Shown: positions 17,146 to 24,523 of the stretch, in pieces
How positions within the stretch are numbered: the stretch's first letter is position 1
How the letters are laid out: the number at the start of each line of letters is the position of its first letter
Origin: Eubacterium sp.
GTDB lineage: Bacteria > Bacillota > Clostridia > Lachnospirales > Lachnospiraceae
DNA length: 64,000 nt
Reading direction: 5' to 3'
Assembly: GCA_017475235.1 (NCBI GenBank)
Contig: JAFVGA010000006.1
Location: 248,001 to 312,000 of the forward strand
Position numbers and translations under genes: made by a program
Notes under the pieces: generated by a model
Database searches by the model: none
What the model was told of the DNA's origin: nothing
What the model saw: only the letters and a program-made list of their open reading frames with translations

Positions 17146-17973
17146 ATGAGTCAAGAATATAAAAAACTAGAGGGATACATTGAATCCATCAGAGAAAAAA
17201 CAGATATGAAACCTGATGTGGCTATCATATTGGGTTCTGGTTTGGATGCATTTGTTGATTGCTTAGATAATCAGGTTGAACGTGGTTACAGAAAAATTCC
17301 AGGACATCCAATTTGTACAAACGCAGCACACAGAGGACGTTATGTATTCGGAAACATTGGAGATACAAACATCGTTGTTTTAGAAGGACGTCTCCACCAC
17401 TACGAAGGCTACTCAATGAATGAGGTTGTTACTCCTGTGCGCGTAGCTAGAATGCTCGGTGCAAAGACACTAATCATTACAAACGCAGCCGGCGGAATCA
17501 ATCTTGATTTTGATATGGGTACAATGATGGCAATCACGGATCAAATTGCTAGCTTAGTTCCTTCTCCTCTTGTAGGTGAAGATATAGAAGAGCTTGGAAC
17601 ACGCTTTCCAGATATGACATATATCTATGATAAAGAACTAACCGAGAGTTTAATAAAGACTGCTAATGACCTAGGCTATGAAATGAAGAAAGGTGTCTAT
17701 ATCCAAGACTCAGGTCCCAACTATGAATCTCCTGCTGAAGTTAAAGCTTACAGGACATGGGGCGCCGATGCAGTTGGAATGAGTACTGCTGTGGAAGCAA
17801 TTGCAGCTCGTCATTGTGGATTCAAAATAGTTGGCCTAAGCTGTATCGCAAACAAAGCAGCTGATATAAACGATGGACCATTAGATGATGCTGAAGTCAT
17901 TAGTGCAGTTAATGGAGTTGCCGGAAAGGTAAACAAAATACTGGTTAAGTTTATTGAAAATAACAATTTCTAA
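17146..17973 (+). CDS. punA: Purine-nucleoside phosphorylase
   Basis: Phosphorolysis of inosine and guanosine to base plus ribose-1-phosphate. From MSQEYKK at 17146 (preceded by GAGGT) it has 275 residues, usual for the trimeric PNP class. Motifs seen are IILGSGLDAF (phosphate loop), GRLHHYEGYS, TNAAGGIN, and the purine-site stretch YESPAEVKAYRTWGADAVGMST. An in-frame ATG 33 bases upstream has no ribosome binding site and was rejected. It is divergent from the GH16 gene and ends in a terminator shared with rnpB. Confidence 0.95.
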   Translation: MSQEYKKLEGYIESIREKTDMKPDVAIILGSGLDAFVDCLDNQVERGYRKIPGHPICTNAAHRGRYVFGNIGDTNIVVLEGRLHHYEGYSMNEVVTPVRVARMLGAKTLIITNAAGGINLDFDMGTMMAITDQIASLVPSPLVGEDIEELGTRFPDMTYIYDKELTESLIKTANDLGYEMKKGVYIQDSGPNYESPAEVKAYRTWGADAVGMSTAVEAIAARHCGFKIVGLSCIANKAADINDGPLDDAEVISAVNGVAGKVNKILVKFIENNNF

Positions 17974-17974
17974 T

Positions 17975-18004
17975 AAAAAAGAATCTCGAAAGAGATTCTT
18001 TTTT
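17975..18004. terminator. Bidirectional terminator between punA and rnpB
   Basis: AAAAAAGAATCTC, loop GAAA, GAGATTCTTTTTT: a perfect stem with A- and T-runs on either side, immediately after the punA stop and beyond the 3' end of rnpB. Confidence 0.9.
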
Positions 18005-18008
18005 ATAT

Positions 18009-18335
18009 GAGTAAAGCTGTAAGCCGGGTTCTGTCTAGGATGATCATCTATCTAGGCGCATAGTCACCTATACGCTCAAGCAACCTACCCGGAATCTAGC
18101 GGGCAACTATATGATTCCTGCTCGGTCTTGCTTCGGATGGGGTTTACACTGCCACTGATGTTACCATCAGCGCGGTAGGCTCTTACCCTGCCATTTCACC
18201 CTTACCACAAAGTGGCGGTATACTTTCTGTTGCACTTTCCTGAGAGTCACCTCTACCAGCCGTTAACTGGCATCCTGCCCTGCGAAGCCCGGACTTTCCT
18301 CGTGTGAAACACACGCGACCATCTACTTTACTCGA
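18009..18335 (-). ncRNA. rnpB: RNase P RNA, bacterial type
   Basis: Catalytic RNA of RNase P, which trims tRNA 5' leaders. On the minus strand the conserved 5' core GAGGAAAGTCCGGGCT is near 18285-18300, followed by GCAGGGCAGG, the GGTAAGGGTGAAA region, GTAAACCCCATCCG and the 3' core ACAGAACCCGGCTTA. GAGTAAAG near the 5' end pairs with CTTTACTC at the 3' end to form P1, which sets the limits within a few bases. The conserved strand pairings look like type A, but I have not fully folded it. Confidence 0.95.
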
Positions 18336-18341
18336 GTAAAT

Positions 18342-18370
18342 AAGTTACCATATCATTTAATTATTATCAA
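18342..18370 (-). promoter_or_regulatory. Promoter of rnpB
   Basis: TTGATA, 17-base spacer, TAACTT; the predicted start falls at about 18335, right at the P1 helix of rnpB. It lies within 30 bases of the nucleoside kinase stop. Confidence 0.6.
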
Positions 18371-18371
18371 G

Positions 18372-20030
18372 TTATTCTTTCACTATTGAGCTTCCGCCCA
18401 CAAATTCTCGCATAATAGAATTCTTCGGAATGTCGTCCTCCGGCAAAGGTAATACATAATCCAAGAACTTGAGTAGTCTATTTGCTTCTAAGTACTCTTC
18501 CGAGTCTTCTGGAACACTAAATAGTGCAGGTTCCGTATAAACTTTTAGTACAGATGGTTCAAATACCATGGCCGAATTAAATATTGCATCAGCAGTGTCT
18601 TCATATGGAAAGATATACTTTTCTTCTCCCCTGCGAACTCTCTTCCACATTTCTATAGTAGTCTGTGCAGATTTACCTCGAGTTCTCAAATCTCTAACTA
18701 GCCTTCTCAATAATCTCCAATCAGATGTTGAAATTCTATTATGCTCATCTATTCGAAGTGGTGTGAGCGCACTAATGTAAATCTTGTACTTTCTATCTGA
18801 ATCAAGCTTGTATGTCATCTCATCATTCAAACAGTGAATTCCTTCAATCACAAGAATATCATTTTCATCTAATTTCAGAGTTTCACCACTCATCTGTTGA
18901 ACACCTGTATCAAAATCATATTCAGGGAGTTCAACTTCTTCGCCATTTAGCAATGCTTCCATATCGTTATTAAAGTGTTCAAGATCAATAGCTTCTAAAA
19001 CTTCATAGTCTAAATTTCCCTCTTCATCCACTGGATTATCTTTTCTATCGACAAAGTAATTATCCACTGAAATAGGATGTGGTTTTAAACCTTGTCCGAC
19101 TAACTGGATTGAAAGTCTATGCGCAAATGAGGTCTTACCTGCTGAAGATGGTCCAGCAATCAAAACAAACTTAACACCATCGCGACTTGCAATGTCCTCT
19201 GCTATATCAGCAATCTTCTTCTCCTGATAAGCTTCCTGCACCATAATTAAATCTGTTACACTTCCGTCGCATATCTTATTATTCACATGCCCAATAGTTG
19301 GCACTCCCATCTTCTCTGCCCACTCTGTTGAATCATTAAGTGCGTCAAAGTGTTTGTCTTCCCCGTTAAAATCCGGAATCTCTTTTGGGTCCTTTGACGT
19401 AGGCGTCTGTAGGATAAAACCATCCTTATATTTAAATAAATTGAAACGTTTAAGGATGCCTGTTGAGTAAGCCATATATCCATAGAAGTAATCTTCGAAA
19501 CCGCTAAGGTTATAAATGTTAACTCGAGAAGACCTGCGATATTTCAAAAGGTTAACCTTATCTTTCATTCCATAATAATCAAAGCGTCTAATTGCTTCGC
19601 TAACAGGAACTGTATTCTTAATAATAAAAATATCTCTCTCGGCCAAACTCTTCATTTCAGCAGATACTTTTTCCAAGAACTCATCAGTCACTTCAACATC
19701 ACCGTGCAACTCACAGTATAGGCCTTTTGAAATCGAATACTTTATTGATACCTTTTCAATTTGATCTCTTCCTAGTATTTTATAAATAGCTTTTAGCATC
19801 ATGAAAACAACACTACGTCTATAACAATCGCTTCCGATTTTATCGCCAGTTGTTACAAACTCCAAAGTGCAGTCTTCTTGCACAGAAGTATTAAGCTCTG
19901 CCAATTTTCCATTGTACATTGCAAGGATAATGTCATTTTCATAATCATTTGCACATTCCTTTGCAATATCAACAATAGATGTATGCTCTTCAACTTGTAT
20001 TGTTTTGTCTTTTAGTTTGACATTAAACAT
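18372..20030 (-). CDS. Uridine kinase-like nucleoside kinase with TGS and ThrRS-like N-terminus
   Basis: A 552-residue protein. The first 60 residues resemble a TGS domain, residues 60-230 resemble the threonyl/alanyl-tRNA synthetase second additional domain, and a P-loop kinase of the phosphoribulokinase/uridine kinase family follows (VLIAGPSSAGKTSFAHRLS near 285, VDNYFVDR, VIEGIHCLN). Proteins of this architecture are annotated as nucleoside kinases in Clostridia, presumably phosphorylating uridine or cytidine; what the synthetase-like part does is unknown. Its start overlaps the trmK stop by 8 bases, so translation is coupled. Confidence 0.88.
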   Translation of the reverse strand: MFNVKLKDKTIQVEEHTSIVDIAKECANDYENDIILAMYNGKLAELNTSVQEDCTLEFVTTGDKIGSDCYRRSVVFMMLKAIYKILGRDQIEKVSIKYSISKGLYCELHGDVEVTDEFLEKVSAEMKSLAERDIFIIKNTVPVSEAIRRFDYYGMKDKVNLLKYRRSSRVNIYNLSGFEDYFYGYMAYSTGILKRFNLFKYKDGFILQTPTSKDPKEIPDFNGEDKHFDALNDSTEWAEKMGVPTIGHVNNKICDGSVTDLIMVQEAYQEKKIADIAEDIASRDGVKFVLIAGPSSAGKTSFAHRLSIQLVGQGLKPHPISVDNYFVDRKDNPVDEEGNLDYEVLEAIDLEHFNNDMEALLNGEEVELPEYDFDTGVQQMSGETLKLDENDILVIEGIHCLNDEMTYKLDSDRKYKIYISALTPLRIDEHNRISTSDWRLLRRLVRDLRTRGKSAQTTIEMWKRVRRGEEKYIFPYEDTADAIFNSAMVFEPSVLKVYTEPALFSVPEDSEEYLEANRLLKFLDYVLPLPEDDIPKNSIMREFVGGSSIVKE

Positions 20031-20679
20031 AATATTCTAATCCTTCTTTTATTAGTTTGTATTTATGTTCTACTTCTTTGTCTTCTCGCTCCAAAGAAGA
20101 AATAATTCTACCAAATTTATTTAACTGAATATCTAAATATTCTTTTAGTGTTTCATCTTTTTTATTTAAAAGAATTGGTCCAAATTCTAACTGAACTTCC
20201 GAGTAATCACTATCACCTTTATGAGCCTTTATCACGGGATAAAATTTACCTGCATCTTCCACCATCTTCTCGTCTATGATTTCATATCCACTTTCACAAA
20301 GATGCTTTCGTACTAAATCGACTCTCTTATGAGGAGACAAAACCAACTCTTTAAAATCATACTTCGATGATCGATACAGAATATCAACAATCAAATCTCC
20401 GCCCATTCCTGCAATAATTACCGAGTCTGCATTTCTATCTCCAAAATTATCAAATCCGTCCGATAATATAGTTTCAATTCTATCCTCAAGACCTTCTTCT
20501 ATAATATTCGCCTTTGCAATGTTTAAAGGTCCTTCATTTACATCCATTGCATAAGCAAACTCAGCAATGTTTTCTTTAATTAAATAGATAGGCACATATC
20601 CATGATCTGTGCCTATGTCAGCCACCTTCTCACAAGGCGACACTAAATCCGCTACTGTTTTAAGTCTTTTAGATAACAT
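20023..20679 (-). CDS. trmK: tRNA (adenine(22)-N(1))-methyltransferase
   Basis: SAM-dependent methyltransferase that makes m1A at position 22 of bacterial tRNAs. The 218 residues carry the SAM motif VADIGTDHGYVPIYL (19-33), an acidic AMDVNEGPLNIAKANI and the catalytic-motif region IIAGMGGDLIVDIL. In most Firmicutes trmK follows dnaG-rpoD; here it directly abuts dnaG, with its start codon overlapping the dnaG stop by one base. Confidence 0.93.
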   Translation of the reverse strand: MLSKRLKTVADLVSPCEKVADIGTDHGYVPIYLIKENIAEFAYAMDVNEGPLNIAKANIIEEGLEDRIETILSDGFDNFGDRNADSVIIAGMGGDLIVDILYRSSKYDFKELVLSPHKRVDLVRKHLCESGYEIIDEKMVEDAGKFYPVIKAHKGDSDYSEVQLEFGPILLNKKDETLKEYLDIQLNKFGRIISSLEREDKEVEHKYKLIKEGLEYYV

Positions 20680-22436
20680 TATAGTTTAATATGAACCTTC
20701 TCTAGTTCTCTTTGCTCTTTCATTAATTCTTGTAATTCATTGATGTCTTTTGCATTGGCAGCCTTTCTCTCGTAGCTGTCCTTCTTTATTTTTAGCACGG
20801 AGTCATTAATTGCTCGTTCCAACTCATCATGTTCTAATTCTTTATTAAATGGTGAAACAAATAGTGCCGCAACTTTCTTATGTTCTTCCTCGTCTGTGAA
20901 CTGATCCATTATAGATGCAGGATTTGGCTGTCCAGCCTCCATCTGCTCCCAGAATTTTTGGGCAACATTCACATAGAAGTCTTCGCCGAAGTCCTCTGGC
21001 TCAATCACTTCCTTAATTCTGACAAAAATCTCTGGTCTATCAATCAGACAAGCAAGCAGGATTCTCTGAGCACCAAAAGATGCCTTTTCTTTCTTCTGCT
21101 CCTTAGAAACAAAAGTTTTCTCTTCGTACTTTCTATCCTTCTCAACATATGTTAAAGCCTTAGATTTAACTAAGCTCTCCAAACCATCTTTCGGAATATC
21201 AAACTCTGCACAAACTGCCTCTATATAATTCTTTCTCTCCACATCATCTTTAAACTCCAAAAGCATTGCTGCCACTTCATTGTGGAACTGAGTTTTCTCC
21301 TGTGGGTCATTTAGGTTAAACTCTTTTTGCTTTGCGCCCACTTCGAAGATAAAGAAGTTAATTGCGTCTTTAATTCTCTTCTCATATTCTTCCACGCCCA
21401 ACTCTTTGATGAACTCGTCAGGATCTTTGTATGGATTCATATTGAGAACTTTAATCTTTAATCCAACATCACGTAGGTATGGAATTGCACGTAGCGCAGC
21501 TTTAGTTCCAGCCTCGTCACTGTCGAATGACAAAACAACTTCATCCACATATCTATTAATCAAAGATGCATGGCCTGATGAGAATGCTGTACCAAGCGCT
21601 GCAATCGCATTATCAAAACCAGCCTGGTGCAGACTGATTACATCCATGTATCCTTCGCAAATGATGAAGTAATTCTTTCTAGATTTTCTAGCCTTATTTA
21701 GTCCGTAAACAACGTGACTCTTGTTGAACACCTTTGTCTCCGGCGAATTCAAATATTTAGGCATAGCATCGCCCATGACACGTCCGCCAAAGGCTATTAC
21801 TCTGTTGTTTGGATCCATAATCGGGAACATTACTCTGTTCCAGAATTTATCATTAACTCCACGCTTCTCATCAAAAGTAAAGAGACCTGTCTCTTTTAGT
21901 AACGCATCGTCATATCCTTTTTCTTTCAAATAGTTGTATAGATTATTGCTGTACTTATCAGAATAGCCCAAGCCAAAGTTTGTGATTGTCTCATCACTAA
22001 GTTCTCTGCCTCTCAAATAGTGATACGCAGTCTGTCCACGTTTAGACATTAACAAGTGATAATAGTACTTAGCAGCCTCAGTGTTTGCTTCAATAATCTT
22101 AGTCTTAAGGTCTTGCTCCTGCTTCTTCGCCTTAGAATACTCTTGCTTTGGTAGAGTTATTCCTGCACGGTTTGCCAAAACTTCCATAGCCTCAGCGAAA
22201 CTATAGTTTTCATATTTCATTAGGAATGAAATAACGTTGCCACCTTCGCCGCAGCCGAAGCAATAATACATCTGCTTATGTGGAGACACAGAAAATGAAG
22301 GCGTCTTCTCATTGTGGAATGGACATAGTCCAAAATAAGAACTGCCTTTCTTAGTGAGCTTCACGTAATCGCCTATGACGTCGACGATGTTGTTCTCGCT
22401 TCTAACCTGTTCGATTGTGTCTTCCGAATAAAACAT
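20679..22436 (-). CDS. dnaG: DNA primase
   Basis: Synthesises RNA primers at the replication fork. From the ATG at 22436 it has 585 residues. The CHC2 zinc site is C38, H41, C59, C62 (CPFHNEKTPS, YYCFGCGEGG), followed by the Toprim domain (ICEGYMDVISLHQAG, VLSFDSDEAGTKAA) and the helicase-interaction C-terminus. A TTG 21 bases upstream is open but conserved homology begins at MFYSEDTIEQ. No Shine-Dalgarno precedes the ATG, and a TATAAT box ends only 9 bases before it, so the mRNA may be leaderless. The sigma factor gene rpoD, normally next, is absent. Confidence 0.95.
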   Translation of the reverse strand: MFYSEDTIEQVRSENNIVDVIGDYVKLTKKGSSYFGLCPFHNEKTPSFSVSPHKQMYYCFGCGEGGNVISFLMKYENYSFAEAMEVLANRAGITLPKQEYSKAKKQEQDLKTKIIEANTEAAKYYYHLLMSKRGQTAYHYLRGRELSDETITNFGLGYSDKYSNNLYNYLKEKGYDDALLKETGLFTFDEKRGVNDKFWNRVMFPIMDPNNRVIAFGGRVMGDAMPKYLNSPETKVFNKSHVVYGLNKARKSRKNYFIICEGYMDVISLHQAGFDNAIAALGTAFSSGHASLINRYVDEVVLSFDSDEAGTKAALRAIPYLRDVGLKIKVLNMNPYKDPDEFIKELGVEEYEKRIKDAINFFIFEVGAKQKEFNLNDPQEKTQFHNEVAAMLLEFKDDVERKNYIEAVCAEFDIPKDGLESLVKSKALTYVEKDRKYEEKTFVSKEQKKEKASFGAQRILLACLIDRPEIFVRIKEVIEPEDFGEDFYVNVAQKFWEQMEAGQPNPASIMDQFTDEEEHKKVAALFVSPFNKELEHDELERAINDSVLKIKKDSYERKAANAKDINELQELMKEQRELEKVHIKL

Positions 22437-22445
22437 ACCAGTGCT

Positions 22446-22451
22446 ATTATA
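22446..22451 (-). promoter_or_regulatory. Candidate dnaG -10 box
   Basis: TATAAT on the minus strand, 9 bases before the dnaG ATG; a run of seven C lies in the spacer region and no clear -35 is present. Confidence 0.4.
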
Positions 22452-22562
22452 CAACAAATGGGGGGGTTTTTATAGCAAGAATGAGAGAGAATAATGTTTT
22501 TCTAATGTATTTTTAATCTATTTATTATATAATTTAAACAAACTTGAGAGGTGGGTTATAAT

Positions 22563-23666
22563 ATGAAAAGAATAATTTCAATAATTCTTTCTTTAGCTAT
22601 AATATTTTCTACTCCTATATTCACCAACGCAACTGCTAGTGAAGAAAAGATATTATCTAAATTCAATCCAATTACAAAACCAATTTTTGATTTCGCTTTA
22701 ATCAAACAATATGTAGGCGATAAAATAGTAATTTATACTTCTAACAACACTTATAACGACTCCAATTTTTATAAGTATGGTTTAATTAACTTAAAGGGAG
22801 AAGTTATACTAAAGCCTAAATATAAATATATCGACATTAATAATAATGGTGACATAAAAGTCTACAATAAATCTACGAAAGAATATAATATATATGACAA
22901 ACACATGGTACCTATAGGCGGAGGATCTGATACCACCAACATAGATTGTGGTTTATACTTTCCAAAATACAGTAATGAAATAGATGAAAATAAGATTTTC
23001 ACGTATGATAACTATGAATCAATAATTACAATAGAAAACAAACTATCAGGTCAAACAAAAACTATCCCTATCGTTCAAAGTAAATTCGATAATCAAGGTT
23101 ACCTAAATGTTTTACGATATTGCAAAGAAATCAAAGCTTTTGATTGTCTTTGCACACCTGGAGCAGACTCCGGCATGATTAATTATTATTATCTTTCATG
23201 TTTTGATTTGAATGGAAATAATATATTTGAAAACGACTTGGGTGTAAAAGTATATGCATATATCGGTGACGGATATTACTTCTATGAGCAAAATGGCAAA
23301 AAGGGTATTGCTCTACTACCAGGTTTTAAAGAAAAAACAGTTGTTAAAACACTAAAAAAACCATCAAGTACTAAAATCAAAAAAATATGGAAAAAGAAAA
23401 AGTCATCTAAAAAACTTAAAGTATGCATTGGTAAGGTAAAAGAGGTTAGTTATTATCAAATAAAAGTATATTCTTCTAAAAAGAATGCCAAGAAAAACAA
23501 AAAAACTTTAGTTTCTAAAAAAACAAAGAAAACTACCGTTACACTTAAATCTAAAAAATTAGCAAACAAAAAACCATTATACGTTAGGGTTCGTGCAATC
23601 AACCAAATAAGTTATTCATACAAATGTAGCAAATGGTCAACTATTAAAAAAGTTAAAATCAAATAA
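22563..23666 (+). CDS. Secreted protein with WG-like repeats and basic Fn3-like C-terminal module
   Basis: A 367-residue secreted protein of unknown function. The ATG at 22563 opens a signal peptide (MKRIISIILSLAIIFSTPI, cleavage after NATA). An in-frame GTG 12 bases upstream lies within the GAGGTGGG ribosome binding region and was rejected. The middle part has short beta repeats resembling WG/KWG units (YKYGLINLKGEVILKPKYKY; EQNGKKGIALLPGF). From about residue 260 comes a lysine-rich module (YSSKKNAKKNKKTLVSKKT, PLYVRVRA, SKWSTIKKVKIK) closely similar to the tail of the GH16 enzyme at 15787-17019. The tail may bind the anionic cell wall; that is an inference. Confidence 0.75.
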   Translation: MKRIISIILSLAIIFSTPIFTNATASEEKILSKFNPITKPIFDFALIKQYVGDKIVIYTSNNTYNDSNFYKYGLINLKGEVILKPKYKYIDINNNGDIKVYNKSTKEYNIYDKHMVPIGGGSDTTNIDCGLYFPKYSNEIDENKIFTYDNYESIITIENKLSGQTKTIPIVQSKFDNQGYLNVLRYCKEIKAFDCLCTPGADSGMINYYYLSCFDLNGNNIFENDLGVKVYAYIGDGYYFYEQNGKKGIALLPGFKEKTVVKTLKKPSSTKIKKIWKKKKSSKKLKVCIGKVKEVSYYQIKVYSSKKNAKKNKKTLVSKKTKKTTVTLKSKKLANKKPLYVRVRAINQISYSYKCSKWSTIKKVKIK

Positions 23667-23673
23667 GAAAATA

Positions 23674-23704
23674 AAAAACGGTGGTTAATAACCACCGTTT
23701 TTTT
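23674..23704. terminator. Bidirectional terminator
   Basis: AAAAACGGTGGTT and AACCACCGTTTTT arms around AATA, with A-run and T-run. It lies between the convergent secreted-protein and lipoprotein genes and overlaps the stop of the latter. Confidence 0.9.
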
Positions 23705-24182
23705 AATCTACTTTTACAAAGTTGTAATACTTGCCTTTTGTAGTACCAAAAAACCCAGTAATATCACAACTAATTCCATGCTTACCTGTAGAACGCACCA
23801 CATAAGTCGTTATACCAGTATTTACTTTAATTGTGAATTCTGCATCAGGTTTTTTATCAATATCAGTCTTTCCATTATTTTTCTTTTCTACTACCAAACC
23901 ACTTGTTGTTTTAAATGATGTGGAATGATGCGCTTTTATAGAACCATTATGAAATTCTTCATATGCTTCCTCTGGGCTACTAATTGAACTGTCGCTCAAA
24001 GTAGCTGCTTGACCTTCTTCATAAAAACAAACATACGAACATTCTCCATCAGCATCTTTAAGCGTTGACTGATATACTCCATCGCATCTAAGTTTTGTTC
24101 CTTCAATATACTCTTCACCACATCCAGATAGTATTAATGTGGACATTATTACGAGTATCATTAATATGCTAATCTTTTTCAT
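23703..24182 (-). CDS. Lipoprotein of unknown function
   Basis: A 159-residue predicted lipoprotein. The ATG at 24182 has AAGGAG upstream and starts MKKISILMILVIMST, ending in the lipobox LSGC with the modified cysteine at 21. The rest is polar and beta-rich with no recognised domain; it contains a stretch KKNNGKTDIDKKPDAEF and ends GTTKGKYYNFVKVD. An open frame 20 codons upstream reads into the GC-rich element and is not coding. It is the first gene downstream of that element and has no visible partners. Confidence 0.75.
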   Translation of the reverse strand: MKKISILMILVIMSTLILSGCGEEYIEGTKLRCDGVYQSTLKDADGECSYVCFYEEGQAATLSDSSISSPEEAYEEFHNGSIKAHHSTSFKTTSGLVVEKKNNGKTDIDKKPDAEFTIKVNTGITTYVVRSTGKHGISCDITGFFGTTKGKYYNFVKVD

Positions 24183-24205
24183 AAAATAACTCCTTAAATA
24201 AAAAA

Positions 24206-24220
24206 AGTGCAGGAGATGGG
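24206..24220 (-). repeat. Direct repeat copy of the tRNA-Leu 3' end
   Basis: Fifteen bases (AGTGCAGGAGATGGG on the plus strand) identical to 24358-24372, which cover the acceptor 3' strand, discriminator base and edge of the T-stem of tRNA-Leu. The copies are offset by 152 bases and differ immediately outside the 15 bases. Confidence 0.9.
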
Positions 24221-24310
24221 GCGCGGTGCCCCAGTGGGGCACTCTGCGAAGCAGAAGCGCCGACCGAGCCGGAGGCGAGACCTTGAACCGGGTTCAAGGA
24301 TCGCTCCGGC
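24220..24310 (-). repeat. GC-rich structured element (three-way junction plus long hairpin)
   Basis: A GC-rich island in AT-rich surroundings. GGCGC (24220-24224) pairs with GCGCC (24257-24261) and encloses two perfect hairpins: GTGCCCC/GGGGCAC (24226-24242) and TCTGC-GAA-GCAGA (24243-24255), giving a cloverleaf-like three-way junction. Next comes a long hairpin with outer arms GCCGGAG/CTCCGGC (24268-24274, 24304-24310) and inner arms CCTTGAAC/GTTCAAGG. There is no ORF. It may be an interspersed repeat, a tiny mobile element or a structured RNA. Confidence 0.7.
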
Positions 24311-24314
24311 TTGT

Positions 24315-24353
24315 AAAAAGAAAGTGAGTACCAAAGGTACTCGTTTTCTTTTT
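24315..24353 (-). terminator. Terminator after tRNA-Leu
   Basis: Minus-strand hairpin with core GAGTACC/GGTACTC and flanking AAAAGAAA/TTTCTTTT arms, ending in TTTCTTTTT, 6 bases beyond the tRNA 3' end. Confidence 0.75.
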
Positions 24354-24357
24354 AACT

Positions 24358-24372
24358 AGTGCAGGAGATGGG
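24358..24372 (-). repeat. Direct repeat copy within the tRNA-Leu 3' end
   Basis: The second copy of the 15-base repeat, here forming the genuine 3' end of the tRNA gene (24360-24372) plus two flanking bases. Confidence 0.9.
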
Positions 24373-24444
24373 ACTTGAACCCACACGAGCATAGCGCTCA
24401 CAAGATCCTTAATCTTGCTCGTCTGCCAATTCCCACACTCCTGC
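24360..24444 (-). tRNA. tRNA-Leu (anticodon AAG)
   Basis: An 85-base class II tRNA. Acceptor arms GCAGGAG and CTCCTGC with discriminator A; D-arm GGGAATTGGCAGAC; anticodon stem CAAGA/TCTTG with loop TTAAGGA, placing AAG at positions 34-36; a long variable arm (TGAGCGCTATGCTCG); T-arm with GGGTTCAAGTCCC. The CCA end is not encoded. An A at position 34 is unusual in bacteria outside tRNA-Arg(ACG) but is known for tRNA-Leu in some Firmicutes. Confidence 0.96.
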
Positions 24445-24463
24445 TTGCTTAAACGCATGAAAA

Positions 24464-24492
24464 ATATTATCACAATAAAAAAGAAAAGTCAA
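24464..24492 (-). promoter_or_regulatory. Promoter of tRNA-Leu
   Basis: TTGACT, 17-base spacer, TAATAT. The -35 box is inside the 3' arm of the upstream terminator, so terminator and promoter share bases. Confidence 0.65.
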
Positions 24493-24516
24493 AGCGCTTA
24501 AACTTTGACTTTTCTT
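24479..24516 (-). terminator. Terminator of the Gld-type ABC operon
   Basis: AAGAAAAGTCAAAG and CTTTGACTTTTCTT form a perfect 14-bp stem, followed by TTTT. It lies 8 bases after the DUF4340 stop. Confidence 0.9.
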
Positions 24517-24523
24517 GTTATTT

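Noticed and set aside
17020-17154. 45-codon N-terminal extension of the small GH16 protein
   Set aside because: Signal peptide and AAGGAGG define the start at 17019; the extension runs through the promoter region and into punA.
24183-24242. 20-codon extension of the lipoprotein into the GC-rich element
   Set aside because: Lipoprotein signal and ribosome binding site place the start at 24182.
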